Source: Acidobacteriota bacterium (GTDB taxonomy: Bacteria > Acidobacteriota > UBA6911 > RPQK01 > DATIPO01). Taken from it: 64,000 nt of DNA. The translations under genes and the position numbers were made by a program. The DNA lies in NCBI GenBank assembly GCA_035471785.1, contig DATIPQ010000017.1, positions 201,082-265,081 on the forward strand, given 5' to 3'. Shown here piece by piece: positions 6,799-16,496 of the stretch. Numbering within the stretch: position 1 is the first letter of the stretch; the number at the start of each line of letters is the position of its first letter. The notes below the pieces were generated by a model that saw only the letters and a list, made by a program, of their open reading frames with translations, was not told where the DNA came from and did no database searches.

Positions 6799-9700
6799 AT
6801 GAATCTTCGGGCCGCTTCGACGTCTCTCGCCATCGCCTTGCTGACCCTGTTCTCGTGGGCAGCTCTGGCGCCTTCCAGCGGCGCCCAGGACTCGCGCGTT
6901 ACCGCCGTCCTCAGGCATAACAACCTGGGGATCGCCTGGATGGACCAGCTCAAGTTCGAGGAGGCGGCCGCCGAATTTTCCCGGGTCATCGAAGCTGACT
7001 CCAGCTTCGTTCCCGGGTGGGTCAACCGCGGGCTGGCCTATTTCTATCTGCAGGACTACGAGAAGGCCGAACCTGACCTGACCCGGGCGCTGAGCCTCGA
7101 TCCCGACCAAATCCAGGCCCACTACACCATGGGCATCCTGCAACGCAACAACCACCAGCAGGATGCCGCCCTGGAGTCTTTCCTCAAGGTGCACCGGCAG
7201 GATCCCGACGATCCCGCCACCAATTACTTCATCGGCAGCCTCTACCGGTCGCTGCGCGAATACGAGAAGTCGATTCCCTTCTTCGAGAAGGCCATCGAGC
7301 TGGAGCCCTACAACAAGTCGGCCTACTACGGGCTGTCCCAGTCCTTGATGCGCAGCGGCGACCGCCAGGAGGCCATGAAGATGCTCGATCGCTTCCGCGC
7401 CCTGGAGGGCTTGAGCGGCACCGATACCATAGGGCAGTCCTACCGCGAGCAGGGACGCTATGCGGTGGCGATCGACCGCATCCCGTCCCGGTATCTGCCG
7501 GGAACCGAGAGCGACGCCTCCGCCGAGCAGATCGCGGTGCGCTTCCGCCGTGCGGCGCAGGACGGAGGCCTGGCGTCCTTTCGCCACGGGGGACCGGGCC
7601 GAGCCGTCGTGCGTGCCGAGAGTCCGCAGGCGCTCGACCGGCAACTGGCTCCTGCCCTCGGCTCGGGCCTGGCCCTGGGAGACTATGACGGTGACGGCGA
7701 CCTCGATCTGTACCTGGCCAACAGCGCGGCTCAAGGAGCCGGGGGAGCCCTCTTCCAGAACGATGGAAGCGGCTCCTTCAGCGACGTGAGCGAGGGAATG
7801 GGACTCGACTTCGAGGACCGCACGCTGGCGGCGCTGTGGGGCGACATCGACAATGACGGCGACCTCGACCTCTACCTCATCAACGCCGGAGCCAACCGGC
7901 TTCTGCGCAACGACGGACGGCGTTTCTCGGACATTACTTCAGAGGCCGGAGTGGGTGATGCGTCCTGGGGGCTTGGGGGAGTGTTCGCCGATTCCGATCA
8001 CGACGGCGACCTCGATTTGCTCGTGGCCGGTTTCATCGACCCTTCGAAAAGCGCGGGAAGCTCGCTGCGGGAGCTGGCGGGCGCCTCCAACCGTCACTAC
8101 CGCAACAACGGCGACGGAACCTTCACCGATGTCTCGGGCGAGTCCAAGCTGGGCGGGGAGGCGCGGCGTACCGTGGGGATTTTCGCCACCGACTTCGACA
8201 ACTCCCGCGACATCGATTTCTACATGGTCAATCAAGGGGCGCCCAACCAGCTTTTCAGCAACTTGAGAGACGGCACTTTTCGCGACTTGGCGGCTGAAGT
8301 GGGATTGGAGGGCGGCGGAGAGGCCGGGGCCCTCGCCCTGGGAGACCTCAACCGCGATGCCTGGATGGATGTGGTAGCGGCCGGGGCGCGGGGAGGCTCG
8401 CTGCTCAACGTCCAGGGCAGGCGGTTCGAGGCCCGGCAGCTTCCCGATATTCCATCGACCGCTTACGCTTTCCACCTCTTCGACTACAACAATGACGGCG
8501 ACCTTGACTTGCTGGTGCTGGCGGCTCCGCTGATGCAAGAAGACGGCCCCAGCGGCATCCGCCTCTACGACTACCGCGGCGGACGCTTCAGCGACGTCAC
8601 CGCCCGCACCGGACTCGACGCCTACGACGGGCGTCCGCTGCGGGGCGGCGCGGTGGGCGACGTGGACGGCGACGGCGACCTCGACATCGTGGTCAGCGTC
8701 AATGGCGCCTCCCCTCTGCTGCTGCTCAACGAGGGAGGCAACGCCAACAACTGGATCAGCATCGCCGCCCGCGGCACCAATTCCAACAAGTCGGGCATCG
8801 GCACCAAGGTCGAGATCCGCTCCGGCGACTTCCACCTCAAGAGCGAGGTGGCGGGCGGAAGCGGAATGCTTTCTCAGTCGCCTTCGCGCGTCCACTTCGG
8901 CCTGGGCAAGCGCACCCGGGTCGACTTTCTGCGCCTGCTGTGGCCGGGAGGCGTGCTGCAGTCCGAACTCAATCCGCCCGTCTCGCAGGTCTTCAAGATC
9001 GACGAACTCGACCGCAAGGGCACCTCTTGCCCCATCCTCTACGTGTGGAACGGCGAGTCCTACGAGTTCGTAACCGATTTTCTGGGCGGCAGCGCCTACG
9101 GCTACCTGCTGGCGCCCGGACGTTACAACTATCCCGATACCGACGAATATCTGCTGCTTCCCCGCGACAAGCTGCGCCTCGAGGAGGGGCGCGTCAAGGT
9201 CAGCCTCAACAACCAGTTGGAAGAAGTCATCATCTTCGACCAGGTGCAACTGCTGGCTGTCGATCATCCGGCTGACTACGAGGTGCTTCCCGACGAGAAG
9301 CTTCTGCCGGGTCCGCCCTACGACCCCTTCCGGCTGCATACCCTGAGCCACTTGCGTCCGCCTGTTGCGGCCCGCGACGGAGAGGGCAACGACCTGCTTC
9401 CCGCCTTGCGCCACATCGACCGCATCTATGCGCACAGTTTCGAGGACCTGCCTTTCAAAGGCTACGCCAGCGACCACGAACTGATTCTCGACCTCGGTGA
9501 GGTCTCGCCCGAGCGCACGGTGCTGGTCATGCAGGCTTGGATCGACTATGCCGACAGCACCGGCAATCTGGCCGCCTCGCAGGCGGGCTTGCAGCTCAAG
9601 CCTCCCGTGTTGCAGGTGCGCGACGGCCAAGGACGCTGGACCACCGTCCTCGAGCGCATGGGATTCCCCGCCGGTCTCCCCAAGGCCATGACCGTCGACC

Positions 9701-10293
9701 TTTCCGGCAGGTTCCTATCCGACTCGCGTCAAGTGCGCATCCTGACCAACATGCGCATTTACTGGGATCAGATCCTGGTGGAAAGCGGCCCCGCCCGCGA
9801 GGACTACCGCATCGCCCGGCTCGAGGCCGAAAGCGCTGACCTGGGTTTCTACGGCTTCCCCGAGTTCGCCAGCCCCGACGGACGGCGGCCCAAGCAGTAT
9901 TTCTACGATCGAGTCTCCCCCATAGGAGGCTGGAAGGTCCACGCCGGCGCCTACACCCGCTTCGGGGACGTCAGGCCGCTGCTGCAAGCAGCCGACGACA
10001 TGTACGTCATCACCCGTTCCGGCGATCAGATCGAGGTTTCCTTCGACGTCAGCGGACTTCCCGCTCTCGCCCAGGGATGGGTGCGCGACTACGTCCTCTA
10101 CGTGGACGGCTTCGGCAAGGACATGGACATCAACTCAGCCGCCCCCTACTCCGTCGAGCCCCTGCCCTTCCACGGAATGAGCGCCTTCCCCTACCCCGAC
10201 AACGAGCACTACCCCGACACCCCCGCGCACGACAACTACCGCCGCCTCTACAACACCCGCATCGTCGAGTCGTCTGGCCCGCCTGAGTATTGA
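6799..10293 (+). CDS. secreted TPR / FG-GAP (VCBS) / ASPIC-UnbV protein
   Basis: A 1164-aa exported protein. Residues 1-33 form a Sec signal peptide ending near SSGAQ. TPR repeats follow (about 35-200; for example NNLGIAWMDQLKFEEAAAEF). Next are seven FG-GAP/VCBS blades with calcium-type DxDxDGxxD loops such as DYDGDGDLDLYLAN and DVDGDGDLDIVVSV (about 290-640). An ASPIC/UnbV segment comes next (NWISIAARGTNSNKSGIGTKVEIRSG- split, then LRLLWPGGVLQSE). About 450 C-terminal residues have no family I recognise. Such TPR-ASPIC proteins are typical of Acidobacteria, Planctomycetes and relatives. They are thought to be beta-propeller binding proteins at the cell surface; the ligand is unknown. The gene is monocistronic. 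Confidence 0.9.
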   Translation: MNLRAASTSLAIALLTLFSWAALAPSSGAQDSRVTAVLRHNNLGIAWMDQLKFEEAAAEFSRVIEADSSFVPGWVNRGLAYFYLQDYEKAEPDLTRALSLDPDQIQAHYTMGILQRNNHQQDAALESFLKVHRQDPDDPATNYFIGSLYRSLREYEKSIPFFEKAIELEPYNKSAYYGLSQSLMRSGDRQEAMKMLDRFRALEGLSGTDTIGQSYREQGRYAVAIDRIPSRYLPGTESDASAEQIAVRFRRAAQDGGLASFRHGGPGRAVVRAESPQALDRQLAPALGSGLALGDYDGDGDLDLYLANSAAQGAGGALFQNDGSGSFSDVSEGMGLDFEDRTLAALWGDIDNDGDLDLYLINAGANRLLRNDGRRFSDITSEAGVGDASWGLGGVFADSDHDGDLDLLVAGFIDPSKSAGSSLRELAGASNRHYRNNGDGTFTDVSGESKLGGEARRTVGIFATDFDNSRDIDFYMVNQGAPNQLFSNLRDGTFRDLAAEVGLEGGGEAGALALGDLNRDAWMDVVAAGARGGSLLNVQGRRFEARQLPDIPSTAYAFHLFDYNNDGDLDLLVLAAPLMQEDGPSGIRLYDYRGGRFSDVTARTGLDAYDGRPLRGGAVGDVDGDGDLDIVVSVNGASPLLLLNEGGNANNWISIAARGTNSNKSGIGTKVEIRSGDFHLKSEVAGGSGMLSQSPSRVHFGLGKRTRVDFLRLLWPGGVLQSELNPPVSQVFKIDELDRKGTSCPILYVWNGESYEFVTDFLGGSAYGYLLAPGRYNYPDTDEYLLLPRDKLRLEEGRVKVSLNNQLEEVIIFDQVQLLAVDHPADYEVLPDEKLLPGPPYDPFRLHTLSHLRPPVAARDGEGNDLLPALRHIDRIYAHSFEDLPFKGYASDHELILDLGEVSPERTVLVMQAWIDYADSTGNLAASQAGLQLKPPVLQVRDGQGRWTTVLERMGFPAGLPKAMTVDLSGRFLSDSRQVRILTNMRIYWDQILVESGPAREDYRIARLEAESADLGFYGFPEFASPDGRRPKQYFYDRVSPIGGWKVHAGAYTRFGDVRPLLQAADDMYVITRSGDQIEVSFDVSGLPALAQGWVRDYVLYVDGFGKDMDINSAAPYSVEPLPFHGMSAFPYPDNEHYPDTPAHDNYRRLYNTRIVESSGPPEY

Positions 10294-10387
10294 GGACCGC
10301 AGCCTGGTAGATCTGCCGCGGAAGGCGGCTGGCTGGGGAGAGACGCCTCGGCTGGTCCGCCTTGCAGTACGGCTGGGGAGCGGCCAA

Positions 10388-10478
10388 GTGGCAGGCGCAT
10401 CCTTGTGGCCCGCCTTCGGCAAGGCTATGGAGGGCTGCGCTGATCCTCTGCTGGTGGGAGGCGCATCCTTGCGGCGAT
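10388..10478 (+). repeat. dispersed repeat unit carrying two 26-bp elements (second copy)
   Basis: Same arrangement as at 6527-6647: a diverged short element near 10388-10410, the linker with AAGGCTA and GCTGATCCTCTGC, and an exact short element at 10453-10478. It occupies the 379-bp gap between the ASPIC gene and cstA. The remainder of the gap holds no gene I can support. Confidence 0.8.
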
Positions 10479-10672
10479 GGAGAGGACGTCACGCAACGGC
10501 TGGCCGAGGAGGCCGCTGTCAGTGGTCGCAGGGAGTCAGCTCAGGATGCGCCTCCCAAGTTTCCGAAGAAGCGCCTCGACTGTCTTGCGCTAGAGGAGAA
10601 TCGGTTTTGCACTTTTCGGTCGGGATTTGGAATAATTAGGCTCTTGGCAAGACAACGGGGGGATCGGTTCCT

Positions 10673-12517
10673 ATGAGCACTTTGTTGGTGGCCCTGCTCT
10701 CGGCGGTCGGATTCATCGTCGCCTACAACACCTACGGACGCTACATCTCGCGCAAGATCTTCGGGCTCAGCGACGAAAACACCGTGCCCTCGCGCGAAAT
10801 GCGCGACGGAGTCGACTACGTCCCCACCCGGCGCTGGATCGTCTTCGGCCACCATTTCACCTCCATCGCCGGAACCGGCCCCATCGTAGGACCCGCCATC
10901 GCCGTCTTCTGGGGATGGCTGCCGGCCCTGCTGTGGGTGATCTTCGGATCGATCTTCATCGGCGCCGTCCACGACCTGGGTTCGCTCATCGTTTCGCTGC
11001 GCTCGCGCGGACAGACCATCGGCGACGTGGCCGGACGCATGATCTCGCCCCGCGCCCGCATCCTCTTCCTCTTCATCCTTTTCCTGGCCCTGGCCATCGT
11101 CATCGGCGTCTTCGGACTGGTCATCGCCGTCATCTTCTCGGTTTATCCTCAGACCGTCCTTTCGGTTTGGGCCTCGCTGCCCATCGCCGTGGCTTTGGGC
11201 TTCTGGCTCTACAAATACAACGGACGCCTCATGGCGCCTTCGCTGCTGGCGCTGGCCATCGTCTACTTCATGGTCTACCTGGGCGCCTACCACCTGCCCA
11301 TCTCCTTCCAGGACCTTCTGGGCATCCCGCTCTTTGCCGGCAGCGACGCCGGCTTGATCGGCGGACTCTCCTCCGCCGTCGTCCTCTGGACGCTCATTCT
11401 GCTGGTCTATTGCTTTGTCGCCAGCACCCTGCCGGTGTGGATGCTGCTGCAGCCCCGCGACTTCGTCAATTCGCACCAACTGGTCGTGACCTTGCTGCTC
11501 ATCATGGGCGCCCTGCTGGTGGCCCATCCCGAATTCGTGGCCCCGGCCGTCAACTCCCATGCGCCGGGCGATGCTCCGCCGCTCTTCCCCTTCCTCTTCA
11601 TCACCATCGCCTGCGGGGCCGTCTCGGGATTCCACTGTCTGGTCTCCTCCGGCACCTCGTCCAAGCAGATCGAAAAGGAAAGCGACGCCCCCGTCGTCGG
11701 CTACGGGTCGATGCTGCTGGAAGGCGGACTGGCCGTGCTGGTCATCATCGCCTGCTGCGCCGGCATCGGAATGGGCGTGTGGAGGCTTGAGGGCGGAGAC
11801 TTCGTCCCCATCACCGACGCTTCGGGCGCGGCCCTGACCGGCCAGGCGGCCTGGGCCCAGTACTACGGAGGCAGTTGGGTCAGCATGTCGCTGGTCAAGA
11901 AGGTGGGCGCCTTCATCGAGGGCGGAGCCAACATGCTGGGCGCGCTGGGCATCCCCATCAAGATGGGCATCGCTCTGATCGCCGTCATGGTGGCCTGTTT
12001 CGCCGCAACTACCCTCGACACCGCCACCCGCCTGCAACGCTACGTCCTGCAGGAGCTGGGCGGATCGGTGAGCTTTTTGCCCGTGCTCAAGAACAAGTAC
12101 ACGGCCACCACCGTAGCCGTGGTCACCGGCGGCGCCTTGGCCCTGGTCCCCGGCCCCTCGGGCCCCGGCTCGGGCGGACTCATCCTCTGGCCCCTCTTCG
12201 GCGCCGTCAATCAACTGCTGGCGGGACTGGCCTTCATGGTCATCGCCTTCTACCTCATCCGCCACAAAAAGCCCATCTGGATATTGGCCGTCCCCGGCAT
12301 CCTGATGGTCGTCCTCCCGGCCTGGGCCATGTTCCACCAGATCGCCGGCTGGTACGCGGAAGGCAACTGGCTTCTTTTCCTCATCGGAATCGGCGTGGAG
12401 ATCCTGCAAGCCTGGATGATCTGGGAAGGCGCCCTCATGTGGAACCAAGCCAAAGGCACCCTCCCCGACCCCCTCCCGCCCCTGGCCCACTCCCCCCAAG
12501 GCGGCCGCTCCTGCTGA
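10673..12517 (+). CDS. cstA: carbon starvation protein CstA (peptide/pyruvate transporter family)
   Basis: A 614-aa polytopic inner-membrane protein with about 16 hydrophobic segments. Hallmarks of CstA are the N-terminal YGRYISRKIFGL and GHHFTSIAGTGPIVGPA, and later GFHCLVSSGTSSKQI and TTLDTATRLQRYVLQEL. CstA proteins import peptides and in some bacteria pyruvate. Length is near the shorter type (E. coli CstA is ~700 aa). A G-run lies about 10 nt before the ATG. The C-terminal 20 residues are proline-rich and not conserved. The gene stands alone; no btsS/R-type regulator is adjacent. Confidence 0.93.
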   Translation: MSTLLVALLSAVGFIVAYNTYGRYISRKIFGLSDENTVPSREMRDGVDYVPTRRWIVFGHHFTSIAGTGPIVGPAIAVFWGWLPALLWVIFGSIFIGAVHDLGSLIVSLRSRGQTIGDVAGRMISPRARILFLFILFLALAIVIGVFGLVIAVIFSVYPQTVLSVWASLPIAVALGFWLYKYNGRLMAPSLLALAIVYFMVYLGAYHLPISFQDLLGIPLFAGSDAGLIGGLSSAVVLWTLILLVYCFVASTLPVWMLLQPRDFVNSHQLVVTLLLIMGALLVAHPEFVAPAVNSHAPGDAPPLFPFLFITIACGAVSGFHCLVSSGTSSKQIEKESDAPVVGYGSMLLEGGLAVLVIIACCAGIGMGVWRLEGGDFVPITDASGAALTGQAAWAQYYGGSWVSMSLVKKVGAFIEGGANMLGALGIPIKMGIALIAVMVACFAATTLDTATRLQRYVLQELGGSVSFLPVLKNKYTATTVAVVTGGALALVPGPSGPGSGGLILWPLFGAVNQLLAGLAFMVIAFYLIRHKKPIWILAVPGILMVVLPAWAMFHQIAGWYAEGNWLLFLIGIGVEILQAWMIWEGALMWNQAKGTLPDPLPPLAHSPQGGRSC

Positions 12518-12620
12518 TCGGCGACTGCAGGTAGGCCCTTTTTTGCGTCGATATCTCCCCGTTAAGGGGCATAGCACTTAGCGCAGAGCCAAAGATGGGC
12601 TAGGATGATCTGGGGCCACT

Positions 12621-12952
12621 AGTGCAGTGCGTCAGAAGTTTTGAGCCACCCTGTCGCGTTATCCCACGCTTTCAGCGTTCGCACATAGGCCGTCTAAAAC
12701 CCAGGGTGGCGCCGCCGTCTCGCTAGCGCTCGCCGGGGCTGACCCTGGGCTGGCGAATCGCTCGCCTTCAGCGAGCCCGGACTTGACTTCTAACACAGTC
12801 GCTGGGGTGGCGGATCTGTCCCTTTCAGGGACAAAAAACGGCGGCCTGGATCAGGGCTTATGACCGGCAGCACCAGGTGGCCCAACAAGCTCACACACAA
12901 ATCAAGTTCCAGCGACGGCGGTGAAGGCTTGATTGCTCTCGGCGGTATGAGG
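12621..12952 (+). repeat. ~300-bp modular intergenic repeat, copy 1 (modules B then A)
   Basis: Module B (12621 to about 12873) begins AGTGCAGTGCGTCAGAAG and ends with the GACCGGCAGC motif. Inside it CCCAGGGT (12700-12707) and ACCCTGGG (12742-12749) can pair around a GC-rich loop that contains the palindrome CGCTAGCG. Module A (about 12873-12952) contains CCAGGTGGCC and GGCGGTATGAGG. Related copies are at 35558-35885 and 54790-55078, with a fragment at 40801-40875. No open frame is shared between copies. Confidence 0.8.
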
Positions 12953-13247
12953 CTGCTCGCTACCTATAGCCAAAATCGGAGGATCTAGCTGCCGACCTCT
13001 CCTAGGCTTCTGAAAATCTCTTCTCCCTCCGACAATGGACGTGTTGAGCCGCAGGGCAGTTGATTGATACGGCGTATGTGGGAATTCAAGGCCTTCGGCT
13101 GGGGTGTCGAGAAGGAAGCGACTAATGTTCTCAGAGCCGCTCTTCGTCGTGTGGCATACCGGGCTTTTTTGAAGTGGGAGGGGTCTGAGGGAAGAGGGGG
13201 GGCTCCAGGGGGCAGACCGCCTCCAAAGGTCGATCGGAGCCATGCCT

Positions 13248-13273
13248 GGTGGGAGGCGCATCCTTGCGGCGAT
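13248..13273 (+). repeat. 26-bp dispersed element
   Basis: Exact match to the consensus with core GCGCATCCTTGCGGCGAT. It pairs as an inverted repeat with the copy at 13441-13468. Confidence 0.8.
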
Positions 13274-13440
13274 GGAGGTAACCTCGCACCTGGATAAAAT
13301 GGTCCAGACCGGGAAATGGTCCAACCTGAGTGCTCAGGAGGGGCAATAGACTGCTCCCACTCCTCAACCAAGACAACCAAGCCCTTTCTTTTACCGACCT
13401 CAAAGGCCTCGACTGACTCAACCATGTGGCCATTGTGCCC

Positions 13441-13468
13441 ATCGCCAGCAAGGATGCGCCTCCCACCA
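13441..13468 (-). repeat. 26-bp dispersed element, inverted
   Basis: Reverse-complement copy with one extra base in the core (CTTGCTGGCGAT). Together with the forward copy at 13248 it could fold into a long hairpin. Confidence 0.75.
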
Positions 13469-13616
13469 GGCTCCTCACACCCTAGCTTCTCGCGGCTGGC
13501 TGGTTTCTGGGAGGCGAGAGGCTTGATGGGCAGGCAGAGGAGTGGCCGAGGAAGGAGAACACGAAACAGCATGAAGCCAACCTCATCACGCCTCCAAATG
13601 GCTTCGGGAGTCCTTC

Positions 13617-13814
13617 TTGGCAGCGAACGAGGTTTGGCTCTATCGGCGGGTGATCTGGTTCTTGGGAGCCGCGGTCATTCTCACCATCAGCTTCGCCTTC
13701 TATCTCGCCTTGTCGCCCGCTGAAAAGACTCCCGAGAGCCTGATCGCTCTCGGATCAGCCGCGGTTGGAGCTCTTGCCGGTCTGATCACTCCGCGAGGAG
13801 TGGAGGAAGAATAG
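13617..13814 (+). CDS. small membrane protein, unknown
   Basis: A 65-aa protein with two hydrophobic segments (about residues 12-31 and 43-59) joined by a short polar loop with AEKTPES. The TTG start is chosen because GGGAG lies 6 nt before it, and the frame upstream soon meets a stop (13572-13574). It has no recognised family. It is convergent with the threonine-dehydratase-like gene. Confidence 0.5.
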   Translation: MAANEVWLYRRVIWFLGAAVILTISFAFYLALSPAEKTPESLIALGSAAVGALAGLITPRGVEEE

Positions 13815-13832
13815 ACGGAACCCGGTTGCCGC

Positions 13833-14798
13833 CTAAGCGTCCTCAGACAAGATTTCCCGCAGCAGGGCGGTGTCGATGTTGGCGCCGGAGTGGATCAGGA
13901 CTACCGATTTGTGCTGGAGCTGGGAGCGGAGTTTGTAGGCTGCGGCCAGGGGGGCGGCGGCGGCGCCTTCGGCCAGGTTGTGGGTGGTGCGGAAGTATTG
14001 GCGGACGGCTTCGCGGATCTCCTCCTCGCTGACCGTGACGATGTCGTCGACGTGGCGGCGGATGACCTCGAAAGTCATCTCGAAGGGGACGCGGGTGGCC
14101 AACCCGTCGGCGATGGTGTCGGCCGAATCGGTGGTCACCATCTCGCCTTTCTTCCAGGACAGGTAAATGGCCGGGGCGTTTTCGGCCTGCACGCCGATGA
14201 CCTTGGTCTTGGGGGCTATGGCCCGCACCACAGTGAGCACAGAGGCGGTGCCGCTGCCGCCGCCCAGGGGAACGAAGATGTAGTCGGGGTTGGGGAGATC
14301 CTCAAGGATTTCCAAGGTGTAGGTGCCGACGCCGTGCACCAAGTGGGGCGCATTAGCCGAGTGCACGTAAAGCATCCCCCGCTCGTGCTGCATCTCTTCC
14401 ACCAGTTCGCGGGCTTCGTCGTAGTCGCGTCCGTGCTCGATCAGTTCGGCCCCGTAGGCCCTCATGGCGGCGTTCTTTTCGGGGTTGTTGCCGTGAGGAA
14501 CGACGATCACGGCCTTGACGCCGTTGATGCGGGCGGCCAGGGCTACCGACTGCCCGTGGTTGCCGCGGGTGGCCGTCACCACTCCCGCCTCGCGCTGCTC
14601 GGGACTGAGGCGGGCCATGTAATTGAGTCCGCCGCGGATCTTGAAAGACCCGGTGGGATTGTGGTTCTCGTGCTTGACCATGGCACAGGTGCCCAGATAG
14701 GCGTCCAGCAATGGATGGTTGAGCAGCGGAGTGGGCTTGAGATGGCGGTAGACGACGGGGCGCGCTTCGAATACGCCCTGGATGTTGAAAAAGCTCAC
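13833..14798 (-). CDS. threonine dehydratase-like PLP enzyme (fold type II)
   Basis: A 321-aa cytoplasmic enzyme of the tryptophan-synthase-beta superfamily. PLP lysine K53 lies in NPTGSFKIRGG, and the phosphate-binding loop is PLGGGSGTAS. There is no ACT regulatory domain, so it resembles catabolic TdcB, serine/threonine dehydratase or serine racemase rather than biosynthetic IlvA. The start is a GTG at 14798 whose bases overlap the ETF-QO stop (GTGA), with GGAAG just upstream. This coupling makes it the third gene of the EF-P/ETF-QO transcript. The substrate is inferred only from family. Confidence 0.85.
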   Translation of the reverse strand: MSFFNIQGVFEARPVVYRHLKPTPLLNHPLLDAYLGTCAMVKHENHNPTGSFKIRGGLNYMARLSPEQREAGVVTATRGNHGQSVALAARINGVKAVIVVPHGNNPEKNAAMRAYGAELIEHGRDYDEARELVEEMQHERGMLYVHSANAPHLVHGVGTYTLEILEDLPNPDYIFVPLGGGSGTASVLTVVRAIAPKTKVIGVQAENAPAIYLSWKKGEMVTTDSADTIADGLATRVPFEMTFEVIRRHVDDIVTVSEEEIREAVRQYFRTTHNLAEGAAAAPLAAAYKLRSQLQHKSVVLIHSGANIDTALLREILSEDA

Positions 14799-16471
14799 AT
14801 GATCTTCCAATCCGGACCGCCGCCGCCTTCCGGAGGCGTCCAAGTGATGATCTGGTAGGGATCCATGATGTCGCAGGTCTTGCAGTGGACGCAGTTGGTG
14901 AAGTTCACCCGCAGCTTCTTGCCGCTCTCGCCGCTCTCCTCCACCATCTCGTAGACGTGGGCCGGACAGAAGTGCTGGCAGGGATTGCCGTACTCCTCGG
15001 TGCAGCGGTTGTTGCAGATGTCGTAGTCGGCGATCTTGAGGTGGCAGGGCTGATCTTCCTCGTGGGCGGTGTCGGAGTTGAAGACCGACTCCAGCTTGTC
15101 GAAGGTCAGCCTGTTGTCGAAGGAGCGGGCGGTGTCGGGCTTGCGCCCGTCCGCGAAGTGCTTGGCCAGCATGTGCATGCGCTCATGGCCGGCCTTGGTG
15201 GGCATGGGATCGATCAAGCCGCGTCCGCCGCTGATGAACTGAAAACCGGCCTGGAAAAACCCGCTGTAGAAACCCCGCTGGAAGGCCTGGCGGAAGTTGC
15301 GCACCGACCACATTTCCTTCTTGGCCCAGCTCGACTCGAAGCGCTCGCTGAAGCCGGAAAGCCGCTGCGCGGAAAAATCGCCGGCCTTGAGGCAGTCCAG
15401 GATGGTCTCGGCCGCCAGCATGCCCGACTTCATGCCCAGGTGGATGCCCTTCAGCTTCTGGGCGTCCAGGAATCCTCCCGAATCGCCGATCAGCAGCAGA
15501 CCTTCCGCCCAGGGACGGGGCATGGAGTAATAGCCGCCCTCGGGGATGGCCTTGGCTCCGTAGGAGAGCATCTTGCCGTCCTTCAGCATTTCGCGCACCC
15601 AGGGGTGCGACTTGAACTGCTGAAAGAGTCCATGAGGATCGGTGGTGGGATCTTCGTAGTCGAGCCCCACCACGAAGCCCAGGTCGATCATGTTGTCCCC
15701 CATGGTGTAAATGAAGCCGCCTCCGAATTCCTTGGTCCCCAGGGGTTGGCCCAGGGTGTGGTAGACGGTTCCGGCCTCGACCTCGCGGGGGACCTGCCAT
15801 ACTTCCTTGACGCCGGCGGCGTAGATTTGGGGCTGGCTGTCGCGGTCCAGTCCCAGCTTGCGGATGGCCTGCAGGGAAAGCGTCCCGCGCACCCCCTCCC
15901 CCAGGACGGTGACCTTGGCCAGCACGTCGATTCCCGGCTCGAAGTTGGCCTTGGGTTGGCCCTTCTCGTCCACTCCCTTGTCGCCGATGCGGACCCCTTT
16001 GACGGCCTCGCCCTCGAAGAGCAGCTCCACGGCCGGGAACTCGGGGTAGACTTCCACTCCCGCCTCTTCGCACAGCTCCGCCATCCAGCGCACCAGCTTG
16101 CTCAGCGAGGCCACGTACTTGCCCTTGTTCTTGAGCGGAGGCGGAGTGATGGGCGAACGCCAGGCCTTGTTCTTGCCCATCAGGTAAAGGGCGTCATCGC
16201 CGACCGGCGCCTCGTAGGGAGGCTCTTTGCCCGGGAAGTCCTGAAGCAGTTCATCGAAGCCGCGCGGATTGACCACGGCTCCGCTGAGGATGTGGGAGCC
16301 GATTTCGCGGCCTTTCTCGATGACCAAGATGAGGGGGTCTTCGATCTTATCTGAAGGCTCTGCCGAGGCGTTGTGCTTCTCGATCAGCTTCAACAGGTGC
16401 AGGGCTCCGGCGAGGGAAGCCGGCCCCGCCCCGACGAAGAGCACATCTACTTGAAGCTGTTCACGTTCCAT
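14795..16471 (-). CDS. electron transfer flavoprotein-ubiquinone oxidoreductase
   Basis: A 558-aa membrane-associated FAD/4Fe-4S protein that passes electrons from ETF to the quinone pool. The N-terminal dinucleotide fold has VLFVGAGPASLAGALHL. The middle carries the quinone and FAD segments (GLLLIGDSGGFLDAQKLKGI, HLGMKSGMLAAETI). The C-terminal ferredoxin-like domain supplies cluster cysteines (NPCQHFCP, then NCVHCKTCDIMDP). Length matches bacterial ETF-QO. It lies 25 bp downstream of efp and overlaps the PLP enzyme. No etfAB genes are in the window. Confidence 0.95.
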   Translation of the reverse strand: MEREQLQVDVLFVGAGPASLAGALHLLKLIEKHNASAEPSDKIEDPLILVIEKGREIGSHILSGAVVNPRGFDELLQDFPGKEPPYEAPVGDDALYLMGKNKAWRSPITPPPLKNKGKYVASLSKLVRWMAELCEEAGVEVYPEFPAVELLFEGEAVKGVRIGDKGVDEKGQPKANFEPGIDVLAKVTVLGEGVRGTLSLQAIRKLGLDRDSQPQIYAAGVKEVWQVPREVEAGTVYHTLGQPLGTKEFGGGFIYTMGDNMIDLGFVVGLDYEDPTTDPHGLFQQFKSHPWVREMLKDGKMLSYGAKAIPEGGYYSMPRPWAEGLLLIGDSGGFLDAQKLKGIHLGMKSGMLAAETILDCLKAGDFSAQRLSGFSERFESSWAKKEMWSVRNFRQAFQRGFYSGFFQAGFQFISGGRGLIDPMPTKAGHERMHMLAKHFADGRKPDTARSFDNRLTFDKLESVFNSDTAHEEDQPCHLKIADYDICNNRCTEEYGNPCQHFCPAHVYEMVEESGESGKKLRVNFTNCVHCKTCDIMDPYQIITWTPPEGGGGPDWKIM

Positions 16472-16496
16472 GTTTCCCGGGGGTTGCGTTCTCGTT

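Larger units (their letters stand above)
12953..13616. other. non-coding, repeat-bearing interval
   Basis: No gene is supported here. It holds one forward 26-bp element (13248-13273) and one inverted copy (13441-13468) about 170 bp apart. A short minus-strand stretch between them reads as protein-like sequence (VESVEAFEVGKRKG) but lacks a convincing start and may be a gene remnant. Confidence 0.5.

Noticed and set aside
7939-9630. 563-codon minus-strand frame opposite the ASPIC gene
   Set aside because: Antisense of FG-GAP repeats, producing periodic V/D/A-rich peptide.
10541-12577. 678-codon minus-strand frame opposite cstA
   Set aside because: The plus strand encodes a full CstA; the antisense peptide is a charged, low-complexity sequence (G, D, E, H, Q) expected from reversed hydrophobic codons.
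13248-13468. Inverted pair of 26-bp elements as ends of a transposon
   Set aside because: The ~170 bp between them has no transposase and no target-site duplication is visible; the elements also occur singly elsewhere.
12985-13572. 195-codon minus-strand frame in the repeat-rich interval
   Set aside because: It runs through both copies of the 26-bp element, so most of it is translated repeat. A short internal stretch (VESVEAFEVGKRKG) could be a gene remnant, but there is no start or known family.
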